NCBI GenBank assembly: GCA_036924285.1
Contig: JAYKYS010000001.1
Location: 36,083,501 to 36,147,500 of the forward strand
Direction: 5' to 3'
Origin: Asterella californica
Lineage: Eukaryota; Streptophyta; Marchantiopsida; Marchantiales; Aytoniaceae
Length of the DNA stretch: 64,000 nt
The notes under the pieces are model-generated. The model saw only the letters and a list, made by a program, of their open reading frames with translations. It was not told the origin of the DNA and did not search any database. Below, in pieces: positions 1 to 11,356 of the stretch (position 1 is its first letter; every line of letters starts with the position of its first letter). The translations under genes and the position numbers were made by a program.

Positions 1-990
1 TTGGGAGATTTGGAGATTCAATGCAAACTCGCAAGGCGTCATTGGGTTCAGATCTGTCCAAGCTAAGCATTGGTTAAGACGGTTCGTGAAGAGCCAGATC
101 AAGGAGGGTCTTCTGAGGAAAATTGAGACATAGAGAAAAGATTTGGAGTGCTTCAGTGACATGTGAAGGAGAGTTGGACCGTTCGGGCTGTTCCGGAGTC
201 CAAACTTGTTGTCCTTAGATCCATCGGGATCAGATTACCGAGTTCTTCAGGAAACTGAAAGACGATACGATTTCATCGGATGATTTGGGAGTTTTGGTTG
301 AAATTGACTCGTAGGGAAGTGCTTACGTCAGTTTTCTGTCAACTGCGACCTGAGGTTGGATTGTTCTTAGCGATCAGTGAGCCAAGCTCTTCGTTCATGA
401 TGCCTACGCGATCAAGGAGTCTTCACCTACTCATAAGAGAAGACTGTATGTGGATTGGATTGTTGGTTTGGGTGTGGTGAGCGAATATGAGCCGTAACGA
501 GTTGATTTACGTCAGTTTTGTTGCTTTCTGCGACTAAATTTCTTGTGTGGTTTCGAGGAGGGAACTCCAAACAACTTGTTTGGAGTCCCGTTGGATTTAG
601 GAGATCTACTTACCTGATCTGGATCTCAGATCAGACGATTTGGTTGGACAATGTGCGTGATTCTAAGCCGCAAGAAGGAGTTTTTGGAAGTTCGGTCACC
701 TGCGACTGAAAATCGGTGATATCTCGGCTGTCGAGAGACATAATCCATCAATTGTCTCATTTGTCTAGCTTCGGCTTGTTTTAAACTCCCGATGATCAGG
801 AGTTGAGAACACACTTTGATTTACAAGGGAGGTATTCTTTAACAGAAAAGAGATGGATTCTTTATAAATACTAAAAATAACATAAACATCGATCATGTTT
901 GATCTCGATGGCATTCATTTCAACTTGTTGTCTGAAAACAAATATATATCATTGGATAACACGTAGCTTCACTGCAGTTACATCGATAGA
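1..990. other. noncoding, possible LTR remnant of element D
   Basis: No convincing coding sequence. The stretch lies beyond the 3' side of the minus-strand relic D, where that element's 3' LTR should be, and its texture resembles the other LTRs of the window. I could not find its partner LTR. It holds a perfect 11-bp inverted repeat around one central base at 564-586 (ACTCCAAACAA / TTGTTTGGAGT). The LTR assignment is inference from position only. Confidence 0.3.
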
Positions 991-1388
991 CTAACTGGAA
1001 TGTGCTATAACTCATAATCTTCTACCAACTCTACTTCTACTCTTGCTTCAAGAATGGATGGAAGTGGTGTCTTGTGAGAGTCGAGAACATCACTGGTGCA
1101 TTGACAAATCGCTTTCACGTTTTCGATCAGATTTTGTGGAGGAAAAATACATACAAGCTGCGAACTGCATGATGAGTAAGTGCATGTTATCAAATAGTAT
1201 ATTTCTGTTTTCTTGAACTTCCAAAAACAGTAACCAAAGCTGCTACACTAAAAAATTTAAACCATCGCTTGAGCCGGCCGCAATCGACCGTAATTGGAAA
1301 TTCACTACCTCCAGAAATATGCCAGGTACCACTCGTGACGAAAAGTTATATCAACTGAATACGAGGTATAGCTCCACGTTCTCAACTC

Positions 1389-3640
1389 CTACACCAAAAA
1401 TAGCTCTAAGTGCAAGCTCCAAATGCAAGCAGGCCTCGTCCTTGTCTTCACTTGTAGAGTTGTGACATGATCGAAAAGCAAGCTTAGAGCTTGAGTAAAT
1501 CGTATGTAGTGTGCATCATCTTGACCAACAGTCCAACCTATTGTCTTTGGACTAGTGTCTATTGGAACTACAACATGCCTTCCACACCCACAGTCTATTC
1601 TCTTCAACACAGGAGGAGACTTCAAAGTCTCCTTCAGGTTCTTCATAGCATCATGATGCTCTGAAGTCCATGTAAACTTCTTATCTTTCCTCAATAATGC
1701 ATACAGAGGCTCCGCAACATGCACATTGTGAACAATGGATAGACAATAAAATACACAAGCTTCTAAGAAACATCGTATCTTTGTGATGTTTGTGCAGTCC
1801 GTTATCTTGACTATAGCGTCCACTTTCTCCAAATTTGTCGTCTTCCAAACGCACCGCATAAATAATCAACTACTAGAATCTCAGAAACATCAAACTTAGA
1901 CTTTGCATTTGATAAGGTGAAGTGTACATCTTCCAACCGTATCAAAATTTGCTCTACATCCTTGATGTGATCTGCGACAAACCTCCTACAATCGTATGCA
2001 CACATATCATCGTCTTTGTCTTCCACTGCACAACTTTTTATATGGATATCATCAAGAAAGGGATATAATCTCAAGTACGAACTCCCGCAATACCTTGTGC
2101 ATCGCATTCTGCATGTGAACCATAGAGTTCGTTGCAACTTGAGAAAGAGTATCCATTTGCGTCAATCCCAAAGGCGTACGCATTGTAGTTAGATCTCTAC
2201 TCTCGACAACCAATTGGAACTTATCCTAGCATGAGTACAGATCTTCAATCGAATAAATAGCTCTTTCTGCAAATGCCTCTATGACTTCATCGACAACCAA
2301 ACATGTACCAACATTACGAATAGTCATTATTCACAAGTTGTAAGTCTTGAATGAAACATAAGGATCTCGACTTCTGGGATACAGTGAACCATCGGCTAGA
2401 GTATGAGCTCATAGATAGTTCTAGTATCTCCATCCGTATTTTCTCCTTCAGTATGTCAATGAGTTTAGACAGCAAGACACATGGAACTGAAACAGGTTTC
2501 AGATCTTAAGGCAAGTGAGGAATTGTAAAATTAACCATTGGCGTAATAACCTTGGGGTCCACACAACCAATCTCCTCTGTCATAAAAGAAAACGATGTCC
2601 CATGACTTGCTATCATCCGTCCGAAGACTTGCTTCTCAGTCTCAGTCAAAAAATCACCTCTCATGTATGAAGATCTCACAACATCTCCTTGGTAAACTGA
2701 TGACCTACATGTCTATGATCTCACATAATGGGTTCAGTACCTACTAACTCCACTTGTCATTGTGTGTCAACAAGTAGCTGAGTAGCCACAAGCTTTATCT
2801 TCTTCGCCACAAATTTGTACTTCGTGTGTACCTCTGCCACTTGAGTTTCTCTTGGGTAGTGAACCTCTTCTCATGCCTCTTTCCTGCAGTCACAAGCTCC
2901 TACCCATATCCACGTACACCTTCCATCTGTTCTAGCAGAAATGGAGGAGTCCTAGAAGTGCACATGACATATGTTGAGGTTGGAGGTCTATCATCCAACT
3001 TAGAACTCAACTCTTATGGTCGAATAGGTTGTATCTCTGTTGCTCTCTCTCTAGTAACTCTACGTCTGTCACCAGATTCATCTTGAGTACCTGTCCAAAT
3101 CAGTGATATCTCTTTGTCTCTTCTCTTATACAAGAGCATCCTGCCAACTATCAAGCTTATTGATATCTAAGAAGACATGAATAGAGATCCCATCCCACGA
3201 TCACTCCATCTTGTAACTTTACGAATAGACTCAGCTCCTTTCCGCATGACCTCAAGAAGAACACTCAGTCTGATCAAGCAAGTTAATACTAGCAAAAGCT
3301 TCAACATGTCCAACAAAAAAATCACGTTCTATTAGCTGAACCATCTTCGTCACCGCTGCAGCATCAACATGTATTGGAAGTTGATTCTTCATACCTCCTC
3401 TTCCAAATTGGATGCTCAACGGCTCTCCAGTAGCAATGAGGTGTAGTCTGTTGTTTTGATAGCAGACCACATCCTCTTGCAAGGCAACTATCAGATCTGG
3501 ACACTCACCTCTTAAATGATCAAGACTATCGCATCAGATGCATCTACGATGAGGAACACCTCTTGGATGTCGTGTCATCGATGTAGGCTCTTTCTCTCTT
3601 TGCGATAAGGTACGGCATCCGAAGTATCTGCTGCAATATC
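1389..3640 (-). pseudogene. relic D: decayed Ty3/Gypsy gag-pol related to element B
   Basis: Read right to left, this is a compressed, frameshifted copy of the B family. A gag zinc knuckle (C-x2-C-x4-H-x4-C, CIRCDSLDHLRGEC) lies near 3,490-3,540, followed by the GEPLSIQFGRGG segment that element B also has. Next come gag C-terminal fragments (about 2,880-3,250), the reverse transcriptase N-terminal region (about 2,300-2,820), the palm (about 1,860-2,290), and the RNase H start with a VPIDTSPKTIGWTVGQ stretch (about 1,550). The protease region is missing, so the relic jumps from gag to the RT leader. Stops and shifts are dense, so this copy is much older than B. It is a dead element, and integrase is not recognisable to its left. 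Confidence 0.75.
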
Positions 3641-3730
3641 AAACAAGCAAATCGAATCTAAAAATAGAGACAAGTGTAAACTATATGCTGATGTGTCTTA
3701 TGACCCTGGTATGCAAGCAGCTTTGCCAAG

Positions 3731-3945
3731 CTAAAAGAGATAATGCGACCTTGATAGGCGAGCAGCTCTTCTAGCTAGTGTGAGGACACTAGCAAGTGAG
3801 CAGTCAGTCGAACTATAAGAGACATTGACCTTGGTAGACGAGCAGCTCGTCTAGTGTGAAGACATTAGCAAACGAGTAGCTAGCATAAATATAAGAGGCA
3901 TTGTGACTCTCGTAGACGAGCAACTCGTCTAGTTTGACAAAACAT
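3731..3945. repeat. three imperfect tandem copies of a palindromic ~80-bp unit
   Basis: Three units follow each other, each centred on a palindrome. The middle one is perfect at 3,835-3,853 (TAGACGAGC, one base, GCTCGTCTA); the first and third (near 3,755 and 3,912) carry a few changes. Between them runs a shared text of the type 'gtgaagacattagcaaacgag'-like spacer followed by 'ataagaggcatt'. No coding function is visible. Confidence 0.7.
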
Positions 3946-4221
3946 AAAAAATAAAATCAAAATTCTATGAGTTTACAATCTCATTGTGCACAATGCTTAC
4001 CAGCTGCTGTGGGAGTCATGGTCATATACAATCACTTTGTTTTGAGAACTTTAATATGTAAAATCATAGAATCAACGACATACAAAAATATCACTCATAC
4101 AAGGTACGTTTAAGAGAAATAACGTCTCTTGTCTATAATGGATGAATGCAATGATGGATTACGATGCATGCAATCACAGTTACATTCATCATAATCTCTC
4201 TTGCGAAGATCGATATGCAAT

Positions 4222-4325
4222 GATAATCATTTACTCACGGTTGGATTTGAACCTTGGACCTCTGTCTTCCCGCGCCAAGTTTTAAGAGTTTTGTGCCAAC
4301 CAACAACTCATCAAAGGATGTATAG
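4222..4325 (-). repeat. possible tRNA-derived SINE fossil
   Basis: On the minus strand a B-box-like GGTTCAAATCC (near 4,243-4,253) follows an A-box-like TTGGCACAAAACTC about 50 nt upstream, the spacing of a tRNA-type internal promoter. No target-site duplication or intact tail was found, so this may be chance or a decayed SINE head. Confidence 0.3.
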
Positions 4326-4543
4326 AGGAAACACAATAAGAGTTTGTCTTGCTGAGTTTTAAGCGTCATTCACTACTTCTAGCTTTCATATCTTCGTCAT
4401 CGCAGACCCATTCTTGCCAATTTAAATTTCTACTACTACTCTGTACTACAACCTACGCCTCAAAACTTTATTATTCATAATTCGACCTCCTTACCACTAA
4501 TTGCATAATTCTTCAAAATACGTTTTTAACTTAATCACAAATA

Positions 4544-4828
4544 GCAGATTTTTCTCATCGGAGATTATTTTCATGAATTTGAACATGCCGCGATGCTCAG
4601 CTCGACGAGCACTACAACATGCTATGTTCATATTTCGTAAGTCTAATTTTTTATTTTTTCAAGCAGTGGTCCAGTTTACCCAAAAATGGCAGATTTGTCT
4701 CATTGGAGATTATTTTCATGAATTCGAACATGCCATGACGCTCAACTCGACAAGCACTACAACCTACTATGTTCATATTTAGTAAGTCTAATTATTATTT
4801 TTTTCAAGCAGTGGTCCAGTTTGCCCAA
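4544..4828. repeat. 145-bp direct tandem duplication
   Basis: Two adjacent units start at 4,544 and 4,689, each running from GCAGATTT to a conserved AAGCAGTGGTCCAGTTT end. They differ by scattered substitutions and a few small indels, so the duplication is not recent. The short reading frame spanning them is a by-product of the repeat and not a credible gene. Confidence 0.85.
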
Positions 4829-5790
4829 GGCTCCAGCTTAACCTATGGCACTTCTAACCAAAGGTCTAGGATCCTAGCCACATGCAACGTTTTTGTTATA
4901 AACACGTACAAGAAAAAAAGATATTGTTAAATATTTTCAGTAAAGTTTTATAAAATAAATTAGTTTATAACTAAAATATATTATTTTTTAAAGTAAAAGT
5001 AAGTTATTTTAATCATAAATTGAATATTTTTTAAAAAATAAAATAAAATCTTTTAAATCTAAACTATAGAAAATTATTAAAATGTCTCTTTACTCGCACT
5101 TTATCAGCAAAATATATTTTTGTATTTTGTTGTGTTGGCCATAATAATTATACATGCAACATGAGATTATGGCGAGAGGGAAGGAAGAAGACAAGCAAAG
5201 AAATAGGAAAGAAATTGCACAGAGAGAATGATGCTGGTCACCGTCAGAAGAATCAGACTTAGTTCGTAGATGAGAGAAATCTTTTGCGGTTTATGTTATC
5301 TAAAATTTTATAAATATTGAATATAAAACTTTAACAAATAACACAACGTAAATTCTCCAATTATAACCCATAAAGCTAAGTCTGCAGAAATGCGCTTCAG
5401 AAATTATACAGGGCACAAATCCTTGGCAGCGTACGTGACTGATGCCGGAGATTGCATTGTTGATCCATCATCCATATGGTCAGTAATCCTTGGGGTTATG
5501 AGCCTTGGGGCTGTTTCCGGATTCTGTGAAATTCCGAGCTCAGTCATCTTCGTTTACTCGTTTTGGTGATATGTTGTGTGTCTGCACAGAGAGAGGGAGA
5601 TACTCATTAAGAATTAAGTTCAACACATAGAAGAAGACATCGCTACCTGAGGAAAGGGAGACCTACCTAAGGAGTAAGATTACTTACCCTAGAGGACGCT
5701 CGTCCTCACCTTGCCTGTATGAGCCTGGAAAGATTTAACTAGATCATCGACCAAGAAGACTCTTTCACGTTACCACAAAAAGAGTTGGAC
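4829..5790. other. noncoding, AT-rich
   Basis: A very AT-rich part (about 4,910-5,150) is followed by mixed sequence. I see no gene, RNA or clear repeat here. The part near 5,600-5,780 may be the 3' tail of the minus-strand LINE. Confidence 0.5.
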
Positions 5791-5803
5791 AGCTCTTTTG
5801 GGT

Positions 5804-7345
5804 CTAGACTGCAAGCGACTGAATCTTGTGAACAGGTCCGATTGTATCTGCCTTCTGAGGACAGTTAATAAATTTGTTCTTTGAGTACCAAATTTGACAG
5901 TCCACCAAATAATGCACAGTATCTTCGTTCTCATCTTGACAGAAAGTACAGACTTTAGTCTGCTGGTTCATGTTATTCATCCTGGTGTTCAGCGAGATGC
6001 TACCTGCAAAAAACTTCAAACTAGTACCTAGGGTAGGGGTTCTTTAAGGTAGGTCTTGAAGCCAAGTTCTTCCAACTACACTCTCGTCAAAGAATGGCCT
6101 TCGTGATGCTTCCATCTCTGTCTTGTGTCGTGAAAGCTTGCCCATTGCCTCTTTTACAGTCCTATTCATTTCGAGTAGACATGTCCCATAGCTTTTTGAC
6201 TAGTCTGACACTTTCAGAGGTTTGCTATCTTGTTCGTCCAAGTCTGGGCTTGTTTAACTGATCTACGCTGCATCCAATTGGTGTTAAACACCTTCTTGGG
6301 TATCTGCTGGATTCTAGTTGCTCTATTTGCCATCGCCACTTCAGCTTCGCTCTTCCGGTGGTTCTACACCAAATTCTCCTCGCATCGCCACTCGGGAAAT
6401 AGGAGAAGCTGTATCGATCATAAACCGAAGGGTTTCAACTAGATAGCCTCCAGCCGAGGTCTTTGCTTAGTATTAGCATCCCACATGTTTGAAAAATATG
6501 CGTGTGTTGTGCAGAAATACAGTTCGTTTAGCTATGGATGTAATATCTCTAGTTTACCCTACAATGGCACTTGTCGAAAGTACTTCGATCGTCGCACATA
6601 CAGTCCTCCGAGGATTCCAACCCTATGCAAGTGTAAGATTTCCCTTTCGGAATGAGGTCTGCGCCCTGCTTCCAGTTGCAGTAATGGTCTACTTTCTCCC
6701 GTGATCCATGAAAAGCCGTTACCCCATATTTAGAACATTCGCCGACCCCCACATATCACATCATATTTTCTACAAGTTAATCATCTGCTGGAGCTTCTTT
6801 GCAGATTCTCTTACCCCAGCAAAGTCGTCTGCGAACATCCGAATGGATCTGATCGATGAATTTGCCGGTAAACTCATCTACTGTTCTCTGTCCAAGTGTT
6901 CCACCAAAGAGTTGACGAGAGAGAACAGCCTTGAAGCCACTTCTTGATCTATCTCGAAAAGATCCGACGTTTGACCAATGTTGTATTCAGTAGCACACTC
7001 TTGGTGAGGTACAGCTTCTCAACTACCCGGCCCATCCTCCCTTTTATTACGCACACGTAAGGTATGACAGCCCGTGTCGTAAACCTTTTCAACATTGAGG
7101 AAGAAAGAGAAAGTGGGCTCTCTTCCTTTCTTAATGCCTTCGACAATCTGACTTTGTGTGTAAAGGTGGTCATCCACACTTTCTTCGTATGAGTTACCGT
7201 CCTCGAAAGGAAACTGAACAAAGTGGACAAAGCATCATTGGGTCCTACCACTATGTTATCACATCCCCGCCATCTCCACACTGAACCCACCATTTCCACC
7301 CCCTCCACAGATTGTTTTGTATTTCCTAGAAAGTCATCCACTCGG
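5804..7345 (-). pseudogene. degenerate LINE: reverse-transcriptase part with C-terminal zinc finger
   Basis: The minus strand carries scattered pieces of a non-LTR retrotransposon polymerase. The clearest is at 5,804-6,019, where CTFCQDENEDTVHYLVDC matches the C-terminal zinc-binding motif of plant LINE reverse transcriptases (CxxC, then E-D/T-x-H, then x4-C). Weaker fragments follow at 6,060-6,230, 6,550-6,750 and 6,949-7,341. The catalytic FADD-type box was not found. The order (endonuclease to the right, zinc finger to the left) agrees with one minus-strand LINE reaching to about 8.9 kb. It is disabled by many stops and shifts. Confidence 0.6.
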
Positions 7346-7439
7346 AGAGCGATAATTTTCCACAGGATTCAGACAAGCTGGTTTCTGACCCAGCCTTTAT
7401 ATTGTTCATTACATTAGGGATATCGAAGGGTTAGTCACT

Positions 7440-8087
7440 GACACTCATTTCTTGCCCCGTAACGCCTTCATTTCCTAAGGGTCCCAAGGAGTAGTGAGCC
7501 TCTGATTTTCAGTGCAGTTCTAAGTTCAGATTTCACTTCCGGTCTTGACCATTTGGTTCACCTCAGCACGCATCTGTTCGTATTGCTGACGGGAATCAGG
7601 TGCTTCTCAGCTTCCAGATAAGCCTTACAGTTCCCTACGACGCTGGATAGCCTCCTTCAGCACCATAGACCACCATTTACGTTTACAGCTCTCCTACAAA
7701 TAATCAGCTTCGGGCTTACGGCGATTTCGGCGGCTGCATTCACTTTATCTTCCCACCAAGCCAACACGTTCACTGTCGTATGACAATGCCCAAAGCGCTG
7801 AATGGTGTTGAGACCAACCCCAGATTTCAGTCAATGTATTCACATACAAATCTTTGTTGCTCTGCTTTTGGAATCTCTCCAACCGCCATTTCCCAGTTAC
7901 TCGCTTAGCAGACTTAGGGTTACCATGAACTTTCATGCTTAGCTCAGTCCATAAAAGAAAGTGGTCGGATCTGCTAGTGTCAGTCCTGACAATGTTTACC
8001 TCCCCATGCGCGGAAATAACTACATGCTCGTCCACGAGAATGTAATCGGCAAATCGAGTATTCCTGATCTTCAAGGTTTAACCTAGT
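7440..8087 (-). pseudogene. degenerate LINE: apurinic-type endonuclease C-terminal part
   Basis: Residues translated from about 8,075 to 7,745 include YILVDEHVVISAHGEV, then TDTSRSDHFLLWTEL. The SDH triad is the last catalytic motif of the AP-like endonuclease domain of LINEs, which nicks target DNA. Downstream (7,440-7,740) lies the tryptophan-rich linker typical between endonuclease and RT. The endonuclease N-terminal part lies further right and is disturbed by the 259-bp triplication. This is a fragment and not expected to be functional. Confidence 0.6.
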
Positions 8088-8866
8088 CCGACCAGGTTCT
8101 ACAACATGAGTGCGATCGTCCTAGGCTTTGAGCTGCAAACGAATCAAACGTTTGCCATTCCCGTTGGCCGATCTCGGGTCCTCATACACCTCGATATCGT
8201 CAGCCACAGTAGCATCTCTCTTTACCCAACTATTCAAGTCACCCAAATATCACGCTCCCTTTCGATTGGAATTCTAAGTCTAACACTATCAAAGGCTAGT
8301 TCGATTCCTCAGTGGGGGTAAAGTTGGTGGTGGACTATAAACACAGCCGACCAGGTTCTACAACATGAGTGCGATCGTTCTAGGCTTTGAGCTGCAAACG
8401 AATCAAACGTTTGCCATTCCAGTTGGCCGATCTCGGGTCCTCATACACCTCGATATCGTCAGCCACAGTAGCATCTCTCTTTACCCAACTATTCAAGTCA
8501 CCCAAATATCACGCTCCCTTTCGACTGGAATTCTAAGTCTAACACTATCAAAGGCTAGTTCGATTCCTCAGTGGGGGTAAAGTTGGTGGTGGACTATAAA
8601 CACAGCCGACCAGGTTCTACAACATGAGTGCGATCGTTCTAGGCTTTGAGCTGCAAACGAATCAAACGTTTGCCATTCCCGTTGGCCGATCTCGGGTCCT
8701 CATACACCTCGATATCGTCAGCCACAGTAGCATCTCTCTTTACCCAACTATTCAAGTCACCCAAATATCACGCTCCCTTTCGATTGGAATTCTAAGTCTA
8801 ACACTACCAAAGGCTAGTTCGATTCCTCAGTGGGGGTAAAGTTGGTGGTGGACTATAAACACAGCC
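8088..8866 (-). repeat. 259-bp tandem triplication inside the LINE endonuclease
   Basis: Three head-to-tail copies begin at 8,088, 8,347 and 8,606 with CCGACCAGGTTCTACAACAT. They differ at only about four positions in total, so the array is recent compared with the surrounding decayed LINE. On the minus strand the unit reads like endonuclease sequence (EVYEDPRSANGNGKRLIRL). The 71-codon plus-strand frame repeated three times is an antisense by-product. Confidence 0.9.
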
Positions 8867-9420
8867 GATATGCATGCAAAGCTATGTTCATACCCAAGAT
8901 CAACCTTTAGCACTTAACACGGATCAAGAGGAAAATCACGAACAAAGAGGACCTACCCTTTTCATAGCTTGAGGTCTATATACGGACCCAACCATGTATA
9001 GTACTGTGGCAGCTTGAGAATCACATTTCTAGGGTCTCCCATGTTTCTTATCCCGCCCACAAGTGCAGCTATTTCTTCTCGAGGACTTCGGCCACCGTCC
9101 ATCTCGTCAATCCGCAAAAGTCTAAGTCTACTTGAGGTCCGCTTGCCACCCACAAGAGATCATCAGCGCTTGCCACGGTGAACAACTCTAGCATTACGCT
9201 GCAAAGGTATGCAAGTGAAACCTGATAGAACCGTTTCCCCCATTTCGCATTAATTCCACTGGTACCCTTACTAGTGAATTCGTGATTCCACCAGTGAAAC
9301 AGAGGGCGTTAAGACAAACACCGAACACGAGCACTTTAACACAAACAGTCCACAAACCAAAGGCTACAGCAAATGAGCACTGAGTGAAGAGACCGATGAA
9401 ATCGTACACTCTCTAGGTTC
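8867..9420 (-). other. probable LINE 5' side, uncertain
   Basis: This stretch lies upstream of the LINE endonuclease in minus-strand terms. A 63-codon frame at 8,962-9,153 could be a scrap of a LINE first ORF, but I see no diagnostic motif such as a zinc knuckle. Nothing else is supported. Confidence 0.25.
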
Positions 9421-9600
9421 GCCCAAATGAGGTCAGTGGTCACCCTAACCAGAGGTTGCCCGGCACTACTACCCTAGGCCGTGAGGGGAAGGACCACTGT
9501 CCATGGTGGGGTTCACTCCCAGCCATGCAGCTACCTTAGGCCGAGCAGGAATGGACCACTGTCCATGCTGGGGTGTGCACACAGCCAGCTTGAGAGGAGA
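9420..9600. repeat. local ~70-bp imperfect duplication
   Basis: The phrase CCTAGGCCG followed by a run ending GGACCACTGTCCATG and TGGGG occurs at about 9,472-9,512, and a diverged version (CTTAGGCCG ... GGACCACTGTCCATG) at about 9,534-9,573. The core GGACCACTGTCC is itself nearly palindromic. No gene is evident. Confidence 0.6.
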
Positions 9601-9949
9601 GAGACAGACAGGGAGTAGTTTGCCTGGTGGGGCAAGCAGTTATCATCGATCAAATCGATCTGTTGACTGGCAGGTTCCGACCCAGAAGACGCAGAAGAAC
9701 AAGACTCACAAAACTCTAGTAAGTTCGATTCCAAATCCACCCGAAATGTGCTCAAGCTCGCCGTGGCGGCGAGAGTCGTCTCTACACTATTCTTCTCTTT
9801 CGGAGATGAATGCATCATCAGATTTTGTTGAGAATTTATCTCCACCTGTGGATTACTGCGTTCCTAAATGTATCATGAGGACAATGATATGTCTGACGAC
9901 GCATTGGCTCTTACCTGTGACTGGAAGTTTTGGTCAGAGTCTTTGGGAT
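9601..9949. other. noncoding
   Basis: No supported gene; the open frames here lack recognisable motifs. There is one small perfect hairpin, CTCGCCG TGG CGGCGAG, near 9,757-9,773. Confidence 0.4.
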
Positions 9950-10030
9950 AGACATGTTCGGTAGCTGAGATGATTGAGTTCCAGGTCTCTAAGCGAAAGA
10001 TCTGGGGTTCAAACTCTCCTGTTCTGTCCA
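9950..10030 (+). repeat. tRNA-like SINE fossil or tRNA pseudogene
   Basis: An A-box-like GTAGCTGAGATGATTGAG starts at 9,961 and a B-box-like GGTTCAAACTC lies at 10,006-10,016. Between them is a stem CCAGGTC / GATCTGG of the anticodon-arm kind. The acceptor ends do not pair convincingly, so this is more likely a SINE head or pseudogene than a working tRNA. Confidence 0.4.
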
Positions 10031-10640
10031 GAAAGGTCTGTCCGATGCCCCTGTAAGAGATAAAACAGACATGGTAAAAGGCTTTACCCTTTATGTAACA
10101 TTTGGATGAACTGTGCATAACTGTGCGCACGTCTGTTACTTAGTCACACCCCGAGCCTATGTTTTCCCTTGGTCACACCTTTCACTGCTATGAACCTGTT
10201 TCTAGTCGCGCTGCTTAGGTGGACTCGTACCGGAAGACATGGCCTTAGGCGAGAAGGTTGACATGGCATGGTATCCGTCCTAGAAAGTTGCGTTTGTTCT
10301 CCATGACCTTACTGTTTCTTCTCCGCTACCTTCGTCTGGAAATTTCTGAACAAACAGTTCAAGATTTACATGAAATCATAAATTAAACAAATATGCATCT
10401 TAAATAATCGTAACGCAGCAACTGAGCCAAAAGAGACTAATATAAATTACAGGCCAAAATTCCAATCTCTTATTGATAGTAGCTATTTCGGGTGGAAGTT
10501 TGTTTGTCGTTTAGAGAAAGCCAATTCAACATGATAAGAGTTTGGTTGTAACGTGGAGAAAACCATCAACGAGAAAATATTTAAAACCGTTCACAAAGAG
10601 TGATATGATATAGTACTAGGTTTTCACAAGTTTTGAATAA
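10031..10640. other. noncoding
   Basis: I see no coding sequence, repeat or RNA gene in this stretch. It lies downstream of the possible minus-strand gene at 10,641-11,331 and could hold its 3' untranslated region. Confidence 0.4.
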
Positions 10641-11331
10641 TTATAACACTTTTGATCCGCATTGATGAATATACGTAAAAAGCGTACAACCATCAGGGGA
10701 AGAAAAAGCCAAGCGAGGGAGACGCGGTGGGGTTGGTAGGAATAATGACGCGGCTAAGTAGACGTTAGGGTGGTTTGACGAGAATGATATTTGGAGCGTG
10801 CGGAGGAGGTGCTGCCTTGGATTCACTTTTTTTGTTTGGGTGTTGATTGCTCGCGGCTTGCACGGTAACGTGAGATGGTTGAAGACGGAGCGCGAGTTTC
10901 GTTTGACGGAGGACAGCTTCATCACTCGCTCGACCAAGAAGCGGTCGTCGAAAGAGATCATCGGTGTTCCAGGTGACAGAAGACAGAAAAGCGGAGTACC
11001 ACTAGTAGTGTCTAAGAACTCGTAGTCAGGAAGCGGTTTCACTTCGACGAGACTTACTTCCTCTGTACTGATCTCTGTATCGTTGTCGTCTTTAGTCTCA
11101 TCAGCGTCGATCTGTCGCTGATCTCGGACATAGCAAAATGAATAGGTCGAGAAAAATTGAATACCACGAGAAAAGAAATATACTTGACAAGGAACGACCA
11201 TTCTCCTTCTGCGCGGAGTAGCTAAGCAAGAAAGGTGTACCTCTTGTGTTTTTACCGATCTGGTCGAGCTGCCTCGCCTCTGCATGCTGCTGACAGTGAT
11301 TATCATCGTCAAGCCCCACGACGCCTGCCAT
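10641..11331 (-). CDS. possible host gene, unknown function, with one intron
   Basis: The reading starts at the ATG at 11,331 (MAGVVGLDDDNHCQQHAEA) and stays open into a region that reads best as an intron. A donor GTAAAA or GTACAC lies near 11,230-11,255 and an acceptor ending CCGAG near 11,133. The following frame has protein-like composition: an acidic stretch (DADETKDDND), then EVKPLPDYEFLDTTSGTPLF and FDDRFLVERVMKLSSVKRNS. The tail after that looks less like protein and may be a second intron or UTR. I do not recognise the family. Element B begins only 25 bp upstream of the ATG, so the original promoter would lie 19.5 kb away beyond 30,848. It may therefore be a silenced or re-promoted gene, or not a gene at all. 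Confidence 0.35.
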
Positions 11332-11356
11332 TGTGAGTCAGCTATTACCAGCCCGG

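Noticed and set aside
8106..8839. Three identical 71-codon plus-strand ORFs
   Set aside because: They are antisense to the LINE endonuclease and repeat only because of the 259-bp triplication.
9503..9964. 153-codon plus-strand ORF as a gene
   Set aside because: Low-complexity composition, overlapping open frames on both strands, no motif, and partly built on a local duplication.
9950..10030. Functional tRNA gene
   Set aside because: Box-like motifs are present but the acceptor stem does not pair and no clear anticodon loop of seven bases is seen.
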